DNA of 64,000 nucleotides from Alphaproteobacteria bacterium HGW-Alphaproteobacteria-4 (GTDB lineage Bacteria > Pseudomonadota > Alphaproteobacteria > Rhodobacterales > Rhodobacteraceae), in the NCBI GenBank assembly GCA_002842855.1, contig PHEE01000005.1:1-64000 (forward strand). The letters are read 5' to 3'. The notes under the pieces were generated by a model. The model worked only from the letters and a program-made list of their open reading frames with translations. It was not told where the DNA came from and did no database searches. The translations under genes were made by a program, and so were the position numbers. Positions 55,944 to 64,000 of the stretch are shown piece after piece (position 1 is the stretch's first letter; every line of letters starts with the position of its first letter).

Positions 55944-55956
55944 GGAGGGCGCGAAA

Positions 55957-56358
55957 ATGGCCGAAACGATGCAGTTCGATCTGGTTTCGCCCGAACGCAG
56001 GCTTGCCTCGGTGCAGGCGCGCGAAGTGCGCATTCCCGGCGCCGATGGTGACCTGACGGCAATGCCAGGCCATGCCGCGCTGATCACCACATTGCGTCCG
56101 GGCATATTGACGGTGGTGGCAGCGGATGGCAGCAGCGTCGATTATGCGGTGACCGGTGGATTTGCCGAGATCGGCGCCGAAGGCGTGACCGTGCTCGCCG
56201 AGCGCGGCCTGCCCAAGGCCGAAGTAACCGCGGCACTTCACGCGCAACTGGTGGCGGAAGCGCGCGCTGCGCGCGACGCGGCGCCGCAAAACCTGGTCGA
56301 TGACGCGGTCAAGTTGTTGGCCGACATGGAAGCGTTGGGAACCCACATCGGGCTCTGA
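55957..56358 (+). CDS. atpC: ATP synthase F1 subunit epsilon
   Basis: Rotor and regulatory subunit, 133 residues. The N-terminal beta sandwich contains [36 protein letters not shown] over residues 5-40. The C-terminal helices follow. A clean intrinsic terminator lies 20 bases downstream, marking the end of the F1 operon. Fo genes are not present, as usual in Rhodobacteraceae. Confidence 0.96.
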   Translation: MAETMQFDLVSPERRLASVQAREVRIPGADGDLTAMPGHAALITTLRPGILTVVAADGSSVDYAVTGGFAEIGAEGVTVLAERGLPKAEVTAALHAQLVAEARAARDAAPQNLVDDAVKLLADMEALGTHIGL

Positions 56359-56378
56359 GGCCGCGCAGGTGCAAGCAG

Positions 56379-56406
56379 AAGCCCCGGTTCGCGCCGGGGC
56401 TTTTTT
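56379..56406 (+). terminator. Rho-independent terminator of the atp operon
   Basis: Stem AAGCCCCGG / CCGGGGCTT with a short loop, followed by TTTTTT (56401-56406 overlapping the stem end) and CTTT. It is the strongest terminator in the window and separates atpC from the lectin-like gene. Confidence 0.92.
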
Positions 56407-56447
56407 CTTTCGCCGCGCCGGGTTAGGTGTTGCGTGCGGAGGGGCAA

Positions 56448-56798
56448 ATGCAGCGTTTGGGAAGCCACGCAGTGGGAATTGAACAGGGATCGCTGATCCT
56501 GTTCTCCGATTATCTGGACGGCGGCGCAATGTGGACCGGCGAAGGCCCGCGCGAATTGCGCCGCCTTGTCGAGTTCTCCGAGCCCTTTCTGGCACCGCCT
56601 TGCGTGCAGGTGACACTGTCGATGTGGGACGTGGACCAAAAGCACAATGGCCGGATGGATCTTTCTGCCGATATGGTCACCGAGGAAGGCTTTGTGATCG
56701 TGTTCCACACCTGGGGCGACAGCCGCGTGGCGCGGGTGCGCGCCGACTGGCTGGCGATTGGGGCGCTGCGGAGCGAGGATGACTGGGAAGTGGTCTGA
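56448..56798 (+). CDS. H-type lectin domain protein
   Basis: A 116-residue protein resembling the H-type lectin (discoidin-type) domain: beginning MQRLGSHAVGIEQGSLILFS and containing EFSEPFLAPPCVQVTLSMWDVD and RVRADWLAIG. No signal peptide is visible, so it is probably cytoplasmic. The start at 56448 follows a strong GGAGGGG. It has its own start region after the atp terminator. Ligand and role are unknown; this gene is often found beside atpC in Rhodobacterales. Confidence 0.82.
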   Translation: MQRLGSHAVGIEQGSLILFSDYLDGGAMWTGEGPRELRRLVEFSEPFLAPPCVQVTLSMWDVDQKHNGRMDLSADMVTEEGFVIVFHTWGDSRVARVRADWLAIGALRSEDDWEVV

Positions 56799-56806
56799 CT
56801 GACCAT

Positions 56807-56831
56807 GAAAAAGGGCGCCCGAAGGCGCCCC
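56807..56831 (-). terminator. Rho-independent terminator of the cold-shock gene
   Basis: On the minus strand a GGGGCGCC / GGCGCCC stem with a TTCG loop is followed by CTTTTT. It lies just past the csp stop codon and may serve the convergent lectin gene as well. Confidence 0.85.
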
Positions 56832-56855
56832 AATCCGAATCTTGCTACCTGAAAA

Positions 56856-57062
56856 TCAGGCGAGCGCCAGATTCGTCGCCGACTCGCGGCCGTCACGGCC
56901 CGATTCGATGTCGAAGGTGACGGCTTGACCGTCATCCAGCTGGCGGATGCCCGCACGCTCCAGCGCCGAGATGTGCACGAACACATCGCGCTTGCCGCCT
57001 TCCGGGGCAATGAAGCCGAAACCCTTGGTAGCGTTGAACCATTTCACGGTGCCTTTGGCCAT
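56856..57062 (-). CDS. Cold-shock protein (CspA family)
   Basis: A 68-residue nucleic-acid-binding protein. The two RNA-binding motifs are KGFGFI and VFVHIS, with the beginning [17 protein letters not shown]. The start ATG follows CAGGAGAT. The leader to the next gene is about 170 bases, which allows a regulatory 5' untranslated region; I cannot tell if it responds to temperature. Confidence 0.96.
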   Translation of the reverse strand: MAKGTVKWFNATKGFGFIAPEGGKRDVFVHISALERAGIRQLDDGQAVTFDIESGRDGRESATNLALA

Positions 57063-57234
57063 CGTGAGATCTCCTGTTTCTCGTTTCGCCACCCGCGAGA
57101 TGCGATGGCCCGGCTCAGTCACATCTGGATCGAAACTGAACCGTGAGGAAACAGCGGGTCGATGAAGAAAGCGTCGCTCTGCTTTCATGCATGATTTTCG
57201 GTCATAAAGCAATGTTTTTGAGGGAGCAGGCGCG

Positions 57235-58092
57235 TCAGCGCCGCGATCCGGGCATTACCGCAAGCGCCACGCCGCCCAATACCAATGCCGCTGCCGCGCC
57301 GAAACGCCATGATACCGCCTCGCCGATCAGTGCCGCACCGCCCGCCGCAGCGATCAGCGGAACCGATAGCTGCGCCACTGCGGCGCGCGCCGCGCCAAGC
57401 TGGGGCAACAGGCTGTACCAGAGCGCGTAGCCGAGCCCCGAGGCCAGCGCGCCCGACGCAATCGCCAGTGCCACGCCGGACAGGCTCAAGCCGACGGCGC
57501 CGGGCAGTACCAGCGCCAGCGCCAGCCCGAACGGCGCGGCTACCATGAAATTGGCTGCCGTGGCCGCCAACGCATCGCGCTCGCCCCGCCCGGCCAGCGA
57601 ATAGACGCCCCAGCCGATACCCGCCAGCGCCATTGCCGCAGCGTGCCAGCCCAGCGGCGTGCCGCCCCCCGGCGCCAGCAATACCAGCAGCCCCGCGAAA
57701 GCCAGCGCTGCACCCGCCCACCGCCGCGCGGGCACCCGCTCGCGCGCCAGAACCGCACCCGCGAACATGGTGATCTGCACCCAGCCGAACAGGATCAGCG
57801 CTCCGGCGCCCGCATCAAGCACGCCATACGCGAGCGAGAAGCCAAACAGATAGACCAGCAGCGACGCCGCACCAAGCGCCCGCCGCGCGGGTTGCAGCAA
57901 AATCGTGCCAGACACGGCGTGGCGGCGGCTGCGCATTGCCCATAGCGCGGCCAGCGTTGCCGCACCTGCCAGCAGGCGCACCAGCGCAAATCCGATCGGG
58001 TCGATCAGGCCGCCACCCACGCCCAATCGGTTGAGCACCGAATTGGCGGCAAAGGCGATCATCGTCAGCGTCGTAAGGGCAAGCAAGCGCAT
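57235..58092 (-). CDS. EamA/DMT family transporter
   Basis: A 285-residue membrane protein with about ten hydrophobic segments in two EamA repeats (e.g. [16 protein letters not shown] and the second-half [21 protein letters not shown]). The start at 58092 gives [14 protein letters not shown]; a TTG at 58152 would add 20 residues and lacks a signal. Family members export metabolites or amino acids; substrate unknown. Confidence 0.88.
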   Translation of the reverse strand: MRLLALTTLTMIAFAANSVLNRLGVGGGLIDPIGFALVRLLAGAATLAALWAMRSRRHAVSGTILLQPARRALGAASLLVYLFGFSLAYGVLDAGAGALILFGWVQITMFAGAVLARERVPARRWAGAALAFAGLLVLLAPGGGTPLGWHAAAMALAGIGWGVYSLAGRGERDALAATAANFMVAAPFGLALALVLPGAVGLSLSGVALAIASGALASGLGYALWYSLLPQLGAARAAVAQLSVPLIAAAGGAALIGEAVSWRFGAAAALVLGGVALAVMPGSRR

Positions 58093-58178
58093 GCCGCCAG
58101 CCAAACCCGCCACTGTGCCGTGTTGCAAGTGCGCAATCCGGGCCTCACGCAAACGGGATGGGGCGGGGCTGCCCTCTG

Positions 58179-58210
58179 GCGCTTGCCTTGGTCCAAATAT
58201 CCCCGCGCGG
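58179..58210. repeat. Dispersed palindrome, half copy D
   Basis: CGCTTGCCTTGGTCCAAATA followed by TCCCCGCGCGGAG matches the left arm of copies A and B; the opposite arm is missing. Directly beyond it lies the groEL terminator. It may be a decayed element or a truncated copy. Confidence 0.55.
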
Positions 58211-58215
58211 AGCGC

Positions 58216-58243
58216 AAAAAAAGGGCGCCAGAAGGCGCCCTTT
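58216..58243 (-). terminator. Rho-independent terminator of groESL
   Basis: AAAGGGCGCC (58220-58229) and GGCGCCCTTT (58234-58243) form a perfect 10-base stem with an AGAA loop. On the minus strand TTTT follows the stem. It lies 27 bases after the groEL stop. Confidence 0.92.
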
Positions 58244-58269
58244 CACAGTAAACCGACCGCGGGGCCAGC

Positions 58270-59940
<1,671 letters not shown>

Positions 59941-59958
59941 TTAGATAGAAAGGACTTC

Positions 59959-60246
59959 TCAGGCGATGATGCCGAGAATGTCGCTTTCCTTCATGATCAG
60001 CAGCTCTTCGCCGTCGAGCGTGACTTCGGTGCCCGACCATTTGCCGAACAGGATGCGGTCGCCCGCCTTCACCGAAGGGGCGATCAGTTCGCCCGAATCC
60101 TTGCGCGCGCCCTCGCCGACCGAGATGATTTCGCCTTCGGCGGGCTTCTCTTTTGCGTTGTCGGGAATGATCAGACCGCCCTTAGTCTTTTCTTCGCCCT
60201 GAACGCGGCGGACCAGAACGCGGTCGTGCAGCGGTTTGAAAGCCAT
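59959..60246 (-). CDS. groES: 10 kDa chaperonin GroES
   Basis: Heptameric lid of GroEL, 95 residues from [15 protein letters not shown]. The mobile-loop segment [18 protein letters not shown] and roof loop are present. The longer frame begins inside the CIRCE region and is rejected. Expression is controlled by the CIRCE element and promoter directly upstream. Confidence 0.98.
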   Translation of the reverse strand: MAFKPLHDRVLVRRVQGEEKTKGGLIIPDNAKEKPAEGEIISVGEGARKDSGELIAPSVKAGDRILFGKWSGTEVTLDGEELLIMKESDILGIIA

Positions 60247-60280
60247 GTGAAAGCTCCGTTGGTTCTCGTGTTGCATGAAA

Positions 60281-60307
60281 TTGGCACTCACCCAAGGCGA
60301 GTGCCAG
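60281..60307 (-). promoter_or_regulatory. CIRCE operator (HrcA binding site) of groESL
   Basis: Inverted repeat TTGGCACTC - 9 bases - GAGTGCCAG. Consensus is TTAGCACTC-N9-GAGTGCTAA; here one base pair in each arm is changed (A to G with the partner C), keeping the pairing. It lies 34-60 bases before the groES start, overlapping the expected transcription start, as an HrcA operator should. Confidence 0.92.
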
Positions 60308-60314
60308 CAGGGCT

Positions 60315-60343
60315 GAGATAGGGCCCGGATCCGCGCCTGTCAA
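60315..60343 (-). promoter_or_regulatory. groESL promoter, sigma-70 type
   Basis: On the minus strand TTGACA (60338-60343), a 17-base spacer and TATCTC (60315-60320). The start of transcription would fall at about 60307-60309, at the edge of the CIRCE operator. Confidence 0.8.
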
Positions 60344-60488
60344 CAGGCCCGCAGGTTAAATTGTCGCGGGTTTGGTGGCCGCAGGGTGCGACCGGGATTC
60401 CAGCACAAAGACCACAACACGGCCCGGAGACCCATGCGAAATCAGAAGCTGAGATACCAAGAAGCCGCGCGCCCGGTGCAAACTACAA

Positions 60489-60506
60489 AGGCGCCTAGAT
60501 GGCGCC
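60489..60506 (-). terminator. Possible terminator of tRNA-Asn
   Basis: On the minus strand GGCGCC ATCTA GGCGCC followed by TTTGT, about 20 bases downstream of the mature tRNA 3' end. The T tract is short. Confidence 0.5.
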
Positions 60507-60525
60507 CTCTACCGCGTTGAATTTT

Positions 60526-60600
60526 TGGCTCCGGCGGTAGGGATCGAACCTACGACCAATTGATTAACAGTCAACTGCTCTACCGCTGAGCTACGCCGGA
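60526..60600 (-). tRNA. tRNA-Asn (anticodon GTT)
   Basis: The minus strand reads TCCGGCG...CGCCGGA with discriminator G and an encoded CCA. The D arm GCTC-AGCGGTA-GAGC and T arm with GGTTCGATCC are canonical, and the anticodon loop is CTGTTAA, so the anticodon is GTT. 75 bases including CCA. GTT is a GUN anticodon and so a substrate for Tgt. Confidence 0.97.
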
Positions 60601-60668
60601 ACACGAGGCGCTGTATAGCGGCAGGTTATGGGGGCGTCCAGAGGCTTTTGCGGCAAAAATGCCGTGTC

Positions 60669-61565
60669 TCAGGCTTGTCGGTAGCGTGGTTCACCGTCGC
60701 CGCTTTCATCAACGGCAACGATCTTATTGTTCTCCAGATCAATGAGATGCGCGAGCACGTTGCGGCGGGCGGCGGGGTGCAGGCTGGGCGTGGTATCGGC
60801 GTAGAGGCGCACCACCAGTTCGGAGATGCTTAGCGGCCCCACGGCAAGTTCTGCCAGAATCTGGGCGGTGCGGGTGCGCCGGTGTGTGGCGAGTTCGGCA
60901 ATCCGCGCTGCGGGGCTTTCAATTGGCGCGCCATGGCCGGGAAACAGCCGCGCCGCGCGTGCCGCTGCAAGGCGGTCGAGCGACCTCATGTAATCGGCCA
61001 GATCGCCATCGGGCGGCGAAATCAGCGTGCTTGCCCAGCCCATAACATGGTCGCCGCTGAACGTACCGCCGGCCCAGGCAAAACTCAGATGGTTGCCGAA
61101 ATGCCCGGGTGTGTGCAGCGCCTCAAGGCGCCAGCCGCCAGCGTCCACGCGGTCGCCATGCGCCAGCCGCGCGTCGGGTACGAATGTGGCATCGACCCCC
61201 TCGCCGCCGGGCACCAAGCCTGCAATCGCGCGCGCAGCCATGCCCGCCGAGCGCCCGGCACGCGCATCGCCGAAGGCCAGCACCGGCGCCCCGGTGGCCT
61301 CGGCCAACGGCCGCGCCAGGCCCGAGTGGTCGAGATGCGCATGGGTAACAAAGATATGGCTGATCCGTTCGCCCGGCGCGAGCGCGGCGAGAATTGCGGC
61401 CAGATGTGCGGGCAGTGCCGGGCCGGGGTCGATCAGCGCAACCTGTCCCTCGCCCAGAATATAGGTGTTGGTGCCGTGCAGCGTCATCGGCGAGGGGTTC
61501 GGGGCCAGCACACAGCGCAGACCTTCGGCGGGTCGGCTGAGCGGCGACGGGGCAGGGGGCTGCAT
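60669..61565 (-). CDS. MBL-fold metallo-hydrolase (LACTB2-like)
   Basis: A 298-residue metallo-beta-lactamase-fold hydrolase. Metal motif THAHLDHSG, then PGHFGNHL and GDHVMGW. A C-terminal winged-helix-like extension (residues 235-298, ELVVRLYADTTPSLH) matches the LACTB2 group, which in animals are endoribonucleases; the bacterial function is not known. GAGGAAAG precedes the ATG. It is divergent from the kinase gene with a 42-base gap. Confidence 0.88.
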   Translation of the reverse strand: MQPPAPSPLSRPAEGLRCVLAPNPSPMTLHGTNTYILGEGQVALIDPGPALPAHLAAILAALAPGERISHIFVTHAHLDHSGLARPLAEATGAPVLAFGDARAGRSAGMAARAIAGLVPGGEGVDATFVPDARLAHGDRVDAGGWRLEALHTPGHFGNHLSFAWAGGTFSGDHVMGWASTLISPPDGDLADYMRSLDRLAAARAARLFPGHGAPIESPAARIAELATHRRTRTAQILAELAVGPLSISELVVRLYADTTPSLHPAARRNVLAHLIDLENNKIVAVDESGDGEPRYRQA

Positions 61566-61607
61566 CTTGCGCTTTCCTCGGGGTGTTCGAGCGATTAGGC
61601 TGCGGAC

Positions 61608-62927
61608 ATGTTCTTTCAGTGGCTCAAACGCAAGCTGCCCTATGGGCTTTTCGGGCGCGCCGCGCTGATCCTCATCTTGCCTGTCGTGACGCTACAGCTT
61701 GTCGTCTCGATCGTCTTTCTGCAACGCCATTTCGAAGGGGCGACGCGGCAGATGACGGTGTCGATGGCCTATGACGTGGCCTACATTATAGAGTTGGCAG
61801 AAGCGGCGCCCGATGTCGCTGCGGCGCGCGCCGAGGTTGCGGCGGCGGCTGGACCGTTGGCGCTGGAAGTAGCGCTTCCGGTCGCGCCCGAGGCGGGCAC
61901 CCGGCGCGGGTTCTGGGATTTCTCGGGCCGGGTGGTCGCGCAAGAGTTACGCCGCCGCATTGCCGCATTGACACTGGCCGATCTGGATGATGCGCGCACC
62001 GTGCGGCTGGTGATCGATACCCGCCACGGGCCGCTGCAAATGGTCTTTCCGCGCGGCCGGGTGTCGGTATCGAATCCGCACCAGCTGTTGGTGCTGATGC
62101 TGGCCACGGGTCTTCTGATGACTTTCATTGCTTACGCATTTCTGCGTAACCAGTTGCGCCCGATCGCCCGGCTGGCAGAGGCCGCAGATGCCTTCGGCAA
62201 GGGCCGAATGCTCGCCTACAACCCCAGCGGCGCCACCGAGGTGCGCGCGGCGGGGGCCGCATTCCTGCACATGCGATCGCGTATCGAGCGGCACATTGAG
62301 CAGCGCACGATGATGCTGTCGGGGATCAGCCACGATCTGCGTACACCACTGACGCGGCTACGGCTTGGGCTGTCGATGCTGCCGCCGGGTGACGATGTTG
62401 CGGCGATGGAGCGCGATGTCGTCGAAATGGGCGGATTGGTGGATTCCTTCCTCGATTTTGCCCGCGCCGAAGCTGCTGACGCGGCTTGTGAAACACGGGA
62501 TGTCGCGGCATTTCTGGCCGAGATCGTGGCCGATGCACGCCGCGCCGGGCACGAAATACAGTTGGCCGGTGTCAAGGGCGCAGGGGTGGCCACCTTCCGC
62601 CCCGAATCGTTGCGCCGTGCCCTTGAGAATCTGTTGGACAACGCCGCGCGTCACGCTGACCGGGTCGAGGTTTCTGCCTGGCAGACCGAACGGACGGTGC
62701 ACATTGCCGTCGAAGACAACGGCCCCGGCATACCCGCAGCCCGCCGTGCCGAGGCGATGCGCCCGTTCACCCGGCTTGACCCGGCGCGCAACCAGAACGC
62801 GGGGCAAGGCGTGGGGCTTGGCCTTGCCATTGCCGCCGACATTGCGCGTAGCCATGGCGGCGAATTGCGGCTGGGCGATAGCGAGAGGCTTGGCGGGCTG
62901 AAAGCGGAATTGCTGCTGGCGCGATAG
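61608..62927 (+). CDS. EnvZ-type sensor histidine kinase
   Basis: A 439-residue kinase with two membrane segments (residues 17-40 and about 160-178) and a periplasmic region between them. HAMP domain with LRNQLRPIARLAEAADAFGKG, H-box LSGISHDLRTPLTRLRLGL, N-box NLLDNAARHADRV and G-boxes DNGPGIP and GQGVGLGLAIA complete it. EnvZ-like by arrangement. No response regulator gene is next to it in this window. Signal unknown. Confidence 0.9.
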   Translation: MFFQWLKRKLPYGLFGRAALILILPVVTLQLVVSIVFLQRHFEGATRQMTVSMAYDVAYIIELAEAAPDVAAARAEVAAAAGPLALEVALPVAPEAGTRRGFWDFSGRVVAQELRRRIAALTLADLDDARTVRLVIDTRHGPLQMVFPRGRVSVSNPHQLLVLMLATGLLMTFIAYAFLRNQLRPIARLAEAADAFGKGRMLAYNPSGATEVRAAGAAFLHMRSRIERHIEQRTMMLSGISHDLRTPLTRLRLGLSMLPPGDDVAAMERDVVEMGGLVDSFLDFARAEAADAACETRDVAAFLAEIVADARRAGHEIQLAGVKGAGVATFRPESLRRALENLLDNAARHADRVEVSAWQTERTVHIAVEDNGPGIPAARRAEAMRPFTRLDPARNQNAGQGVGLGLAIAADIARSHGGELRLGDSERLGGLKAELLLAR

Positions 62928-62965
62928 TGGGCAGGCGGCAAATTGCGCCTGCGCTTCCAGAATGG

Positions 62966-62996
62966 GTTGATACGTGCCCTGCCCACCCCTAGATAT
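62966..62996 (+). promoter_or_regulatory. Candidate heat-shock (RpoH-like) promoter of lon
   Basis: GTTGATA (62966-62972) followed by a 13-base spacer and CCCCTAGATAT (62986-62996), which resembles the RpoH consensus CTTGAAA-N13-CCCCATNT with some mismatches. It can also be read as TTGATA-17-TAGATA. The position, about 70 bases before lon, suits a promoter, but the match is only partial. Confidence 0.4.
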
Positions 62997-63067
62997 GGGG
63001 GCATCATTGGGGAAGGCCGGGGCTGCCGATGTCGGGGCCCACGCCTTTTCGCCAGAGGGGAAAGCAC

Positions 63068-64000
63068 ATGAACGACGTCCTCGCCACCTCCTACCCGGTT
63101 CTGCCGCTACGCGACATCGTGGTGTTTCCGCACATGATCGTGCCGCTGTTTGTCGGCCGCGAAAAATCCGTGCGCGCGCTCGAAGCGGTGATGGCCGACG
63201 ACCGCCAGATCTTGCTTGCCAGCCAGATTGACCCCGGCGTTGACGACCCCGATACCGACGGCATCTACCGTTCGGGCGTGTTGGCCAACGTGCTGCAACT
63301 GTTGAAACTTCCCGATGGCACCGTGAAGGTTCTGGTCGAGGGCAAGGGCCGCGTGCGGATCACCGATTTCGTGCCCAACGAGCGCTATTTTGAGGCAAGT
63401 GCCGAAGCGCTGGACGAAATTGCAGGCGACGGTGCCACCGTAAAAGCGTTGCTGCGCTCGGTCGCCGAAGAGTTTGAACGCTACGCCAAGATCAAGAAAA
63501 ATACCCCCGAAGAGGCGCTTAGCGCGATTGCCGAGGCGCAGGACGCGGCCAAGCTGGCCGACCTCGTTTCGGGGCATCTGGGCATCGACGTTGCGCAAAA
63601 ACAGGACTTGCTTGAAACCCTGAATGTCGCCGAGCGGCTGGAAAAGGTTTACGGCCTGATGCAGGGCGAGATGTCGGTGCTCCAGGTCGAAAAGAAGATC
63701 AAGACCCGCGTGAAATCGCAGATGGAGCGCACCCAGCGTGAATATTACCTGAACGAGCAGATGAAGGCGATCCAGCGCGAGCTGGGTGACGGCGAGGAAG
63801 GCCAGAACGAAATCGCCGAGCTGGAAGAGCGTATCCACAAGACCAAATTCTCGAAAGAGGCGCGCGACAAGGCGCAGGCCGAGCTGAAAAAGCTCAAAGC
63901 CATGAGCCCGATGAGCGCCGAGGCAACGGTGGTGCGCAACTACCTGGATTGGCTGTTGGCGCTGCCGTGGGGCGTGAAAAGCCGCGTGAAAAAAGACCTT
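63068..64000 (+). CDS. lon: ATP-dependent protease La (Lon), 3' end outside the window
   Basis: AAA+ serine protease that degrades damaged and regulatory proteins. The first 311 codons are visible and run off the window. The Lon N-terminal (LAN) domain starts SYPVLPLRDIVVFPHMIVPLFVG (residues 7-29) with GREKSVRALE and later LEKVYGLMQGEM. The coiled-coil helices SQMERTQREYYLNEQMKAIQ lead towards the AAA+ domain, which would begin near the right edge. AGAGGGGAAAG lies before the ATG. Confidence 0.97.
   Translation, partial: MNDVLATSYPVLPLRDIVVFPHMIVPLFVGREKSVRALEAVMADDRQILLASQIDPGVDDPDTDGIYRSGVLANVLQLLKLPDGTVKVLVEGKGRVRITDFVPNERYFEASAEALDEIAGDGATVKALLRSVAEEFERYAKIKKNTPEEALSAIAEAQDAAKLADLVSGHLGIDVAQKQDLLETLNVAERLEKVYGLMQGEMSVLQVEKKIKTRVKSQMERTQREYYLNEQMKAIQRELGDGEEGQNEIAELEERIHKTKFSKEARDKAQAELKKLKAMSPMSAEATVVRNYLDWLLALPWGVKSRVKKDL

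Noticed and set aside
57063-57234. RNA thermosensor or second promoter in the csp leader
   Set aside because: A weak TTGCTT-17-CATGAA reading exists but the match is too poor to report as a feature.

Overview
This is a high-GC chromosomal window from an alphaproteobacterium, most likely a member of the Rhodobacteraceae. The evidence is the gene order ntrC-ntrY-ntrX-trkA-trkH-hfq-hflX, an F1-only ATP synthase operon (atpHAGDC with no Fo genes), NtrC-family regulators with a missing or altered sigma-54 contact loop, a CIRCE-controlled groESL operon, a DUF2927 lipoprotein and a split cobalamin-type methionine pathway. I see no transposase, integrase, phage gene, CRISPR array or rRNA. Genes are tightly packed and many neighbours overlap by one or four bases (TGATG, ATGA, GTGA), so translational coupling is common.

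Layout. 1-9.7 kb: end of ntrC, then ntrY/ntrX (nitrogen-type two-component system), trkA/trkH (K+ uptake), hfq and hflX. 9.7-13.8 kb: a periplasmic penicillin-acylase-like hydrolase, a 3-hydroxyisobutyrate-dehydrogenase-family reductase and a GNAT acetyltransferase. 13.8-20.6 kb: a DctB/DctD-type two-component pair followed by a TAXI-type TRAP transporter, whose expression it probably controls. 20.6-28.5 kb: tpiA, two Fe-S assembly genes, tgt, a degenerate ThiE-like protein, a TfoX-like protein, trmJ, a PCuAC copper chaperone, heme A synthase and an M32 carboxypeptidase. 28.5-38.0 kb, mostly minus strand: cytochrome P450 coupled to a membrane hydrolase, M48 protease, DedA protein, CoxE-like VWA protein, DUF2927 lipoprotein, then a methyl-THF / MTHFR / 'virulence factor' cluster for one-carbon and methionine metabolism. 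38.3-44.4 kb: a secreted leucine-rich-repeat protein, a stand-alone FliM/FliN-like protein, a YeeE/YedE pair, a short DksA-like protein and a FadB-like protein that appears to have lost its catalytic residues. 44.4-51.1 kb: M23 peptidase, clpA, glyoxalase II, a methyltransferase and the cbpA/cbpM co-chaperones. 51.5-57.1 kb: the atp operon, an H-type-lectin-like gene and a cold-shock gene. 57.2-64 kb: an EamA exporter, groEL/groES with promoter and CIRCE, tRNA-Asn, an MBL hydrolase, an EnvZ-like kinase and the start of lon.

The points most worth a second look are: three enhancer-binding-type regulators (NtrC, NtrX, DctD) that all deviate at the GAFTGA loop; a dispersed imperfect palindrome with GGGGATATT arms, in three full copies and one half copy between genes; the probable dead FadB-like enzyme; the secreted LRR protein; the P450-hydrolase pair; and a likely CTG start for hflX overlapping the hfq stop codon. 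No wholly new multi-gene system stands out. Most of the window is core chromosome with a few lineage-specific oddities.
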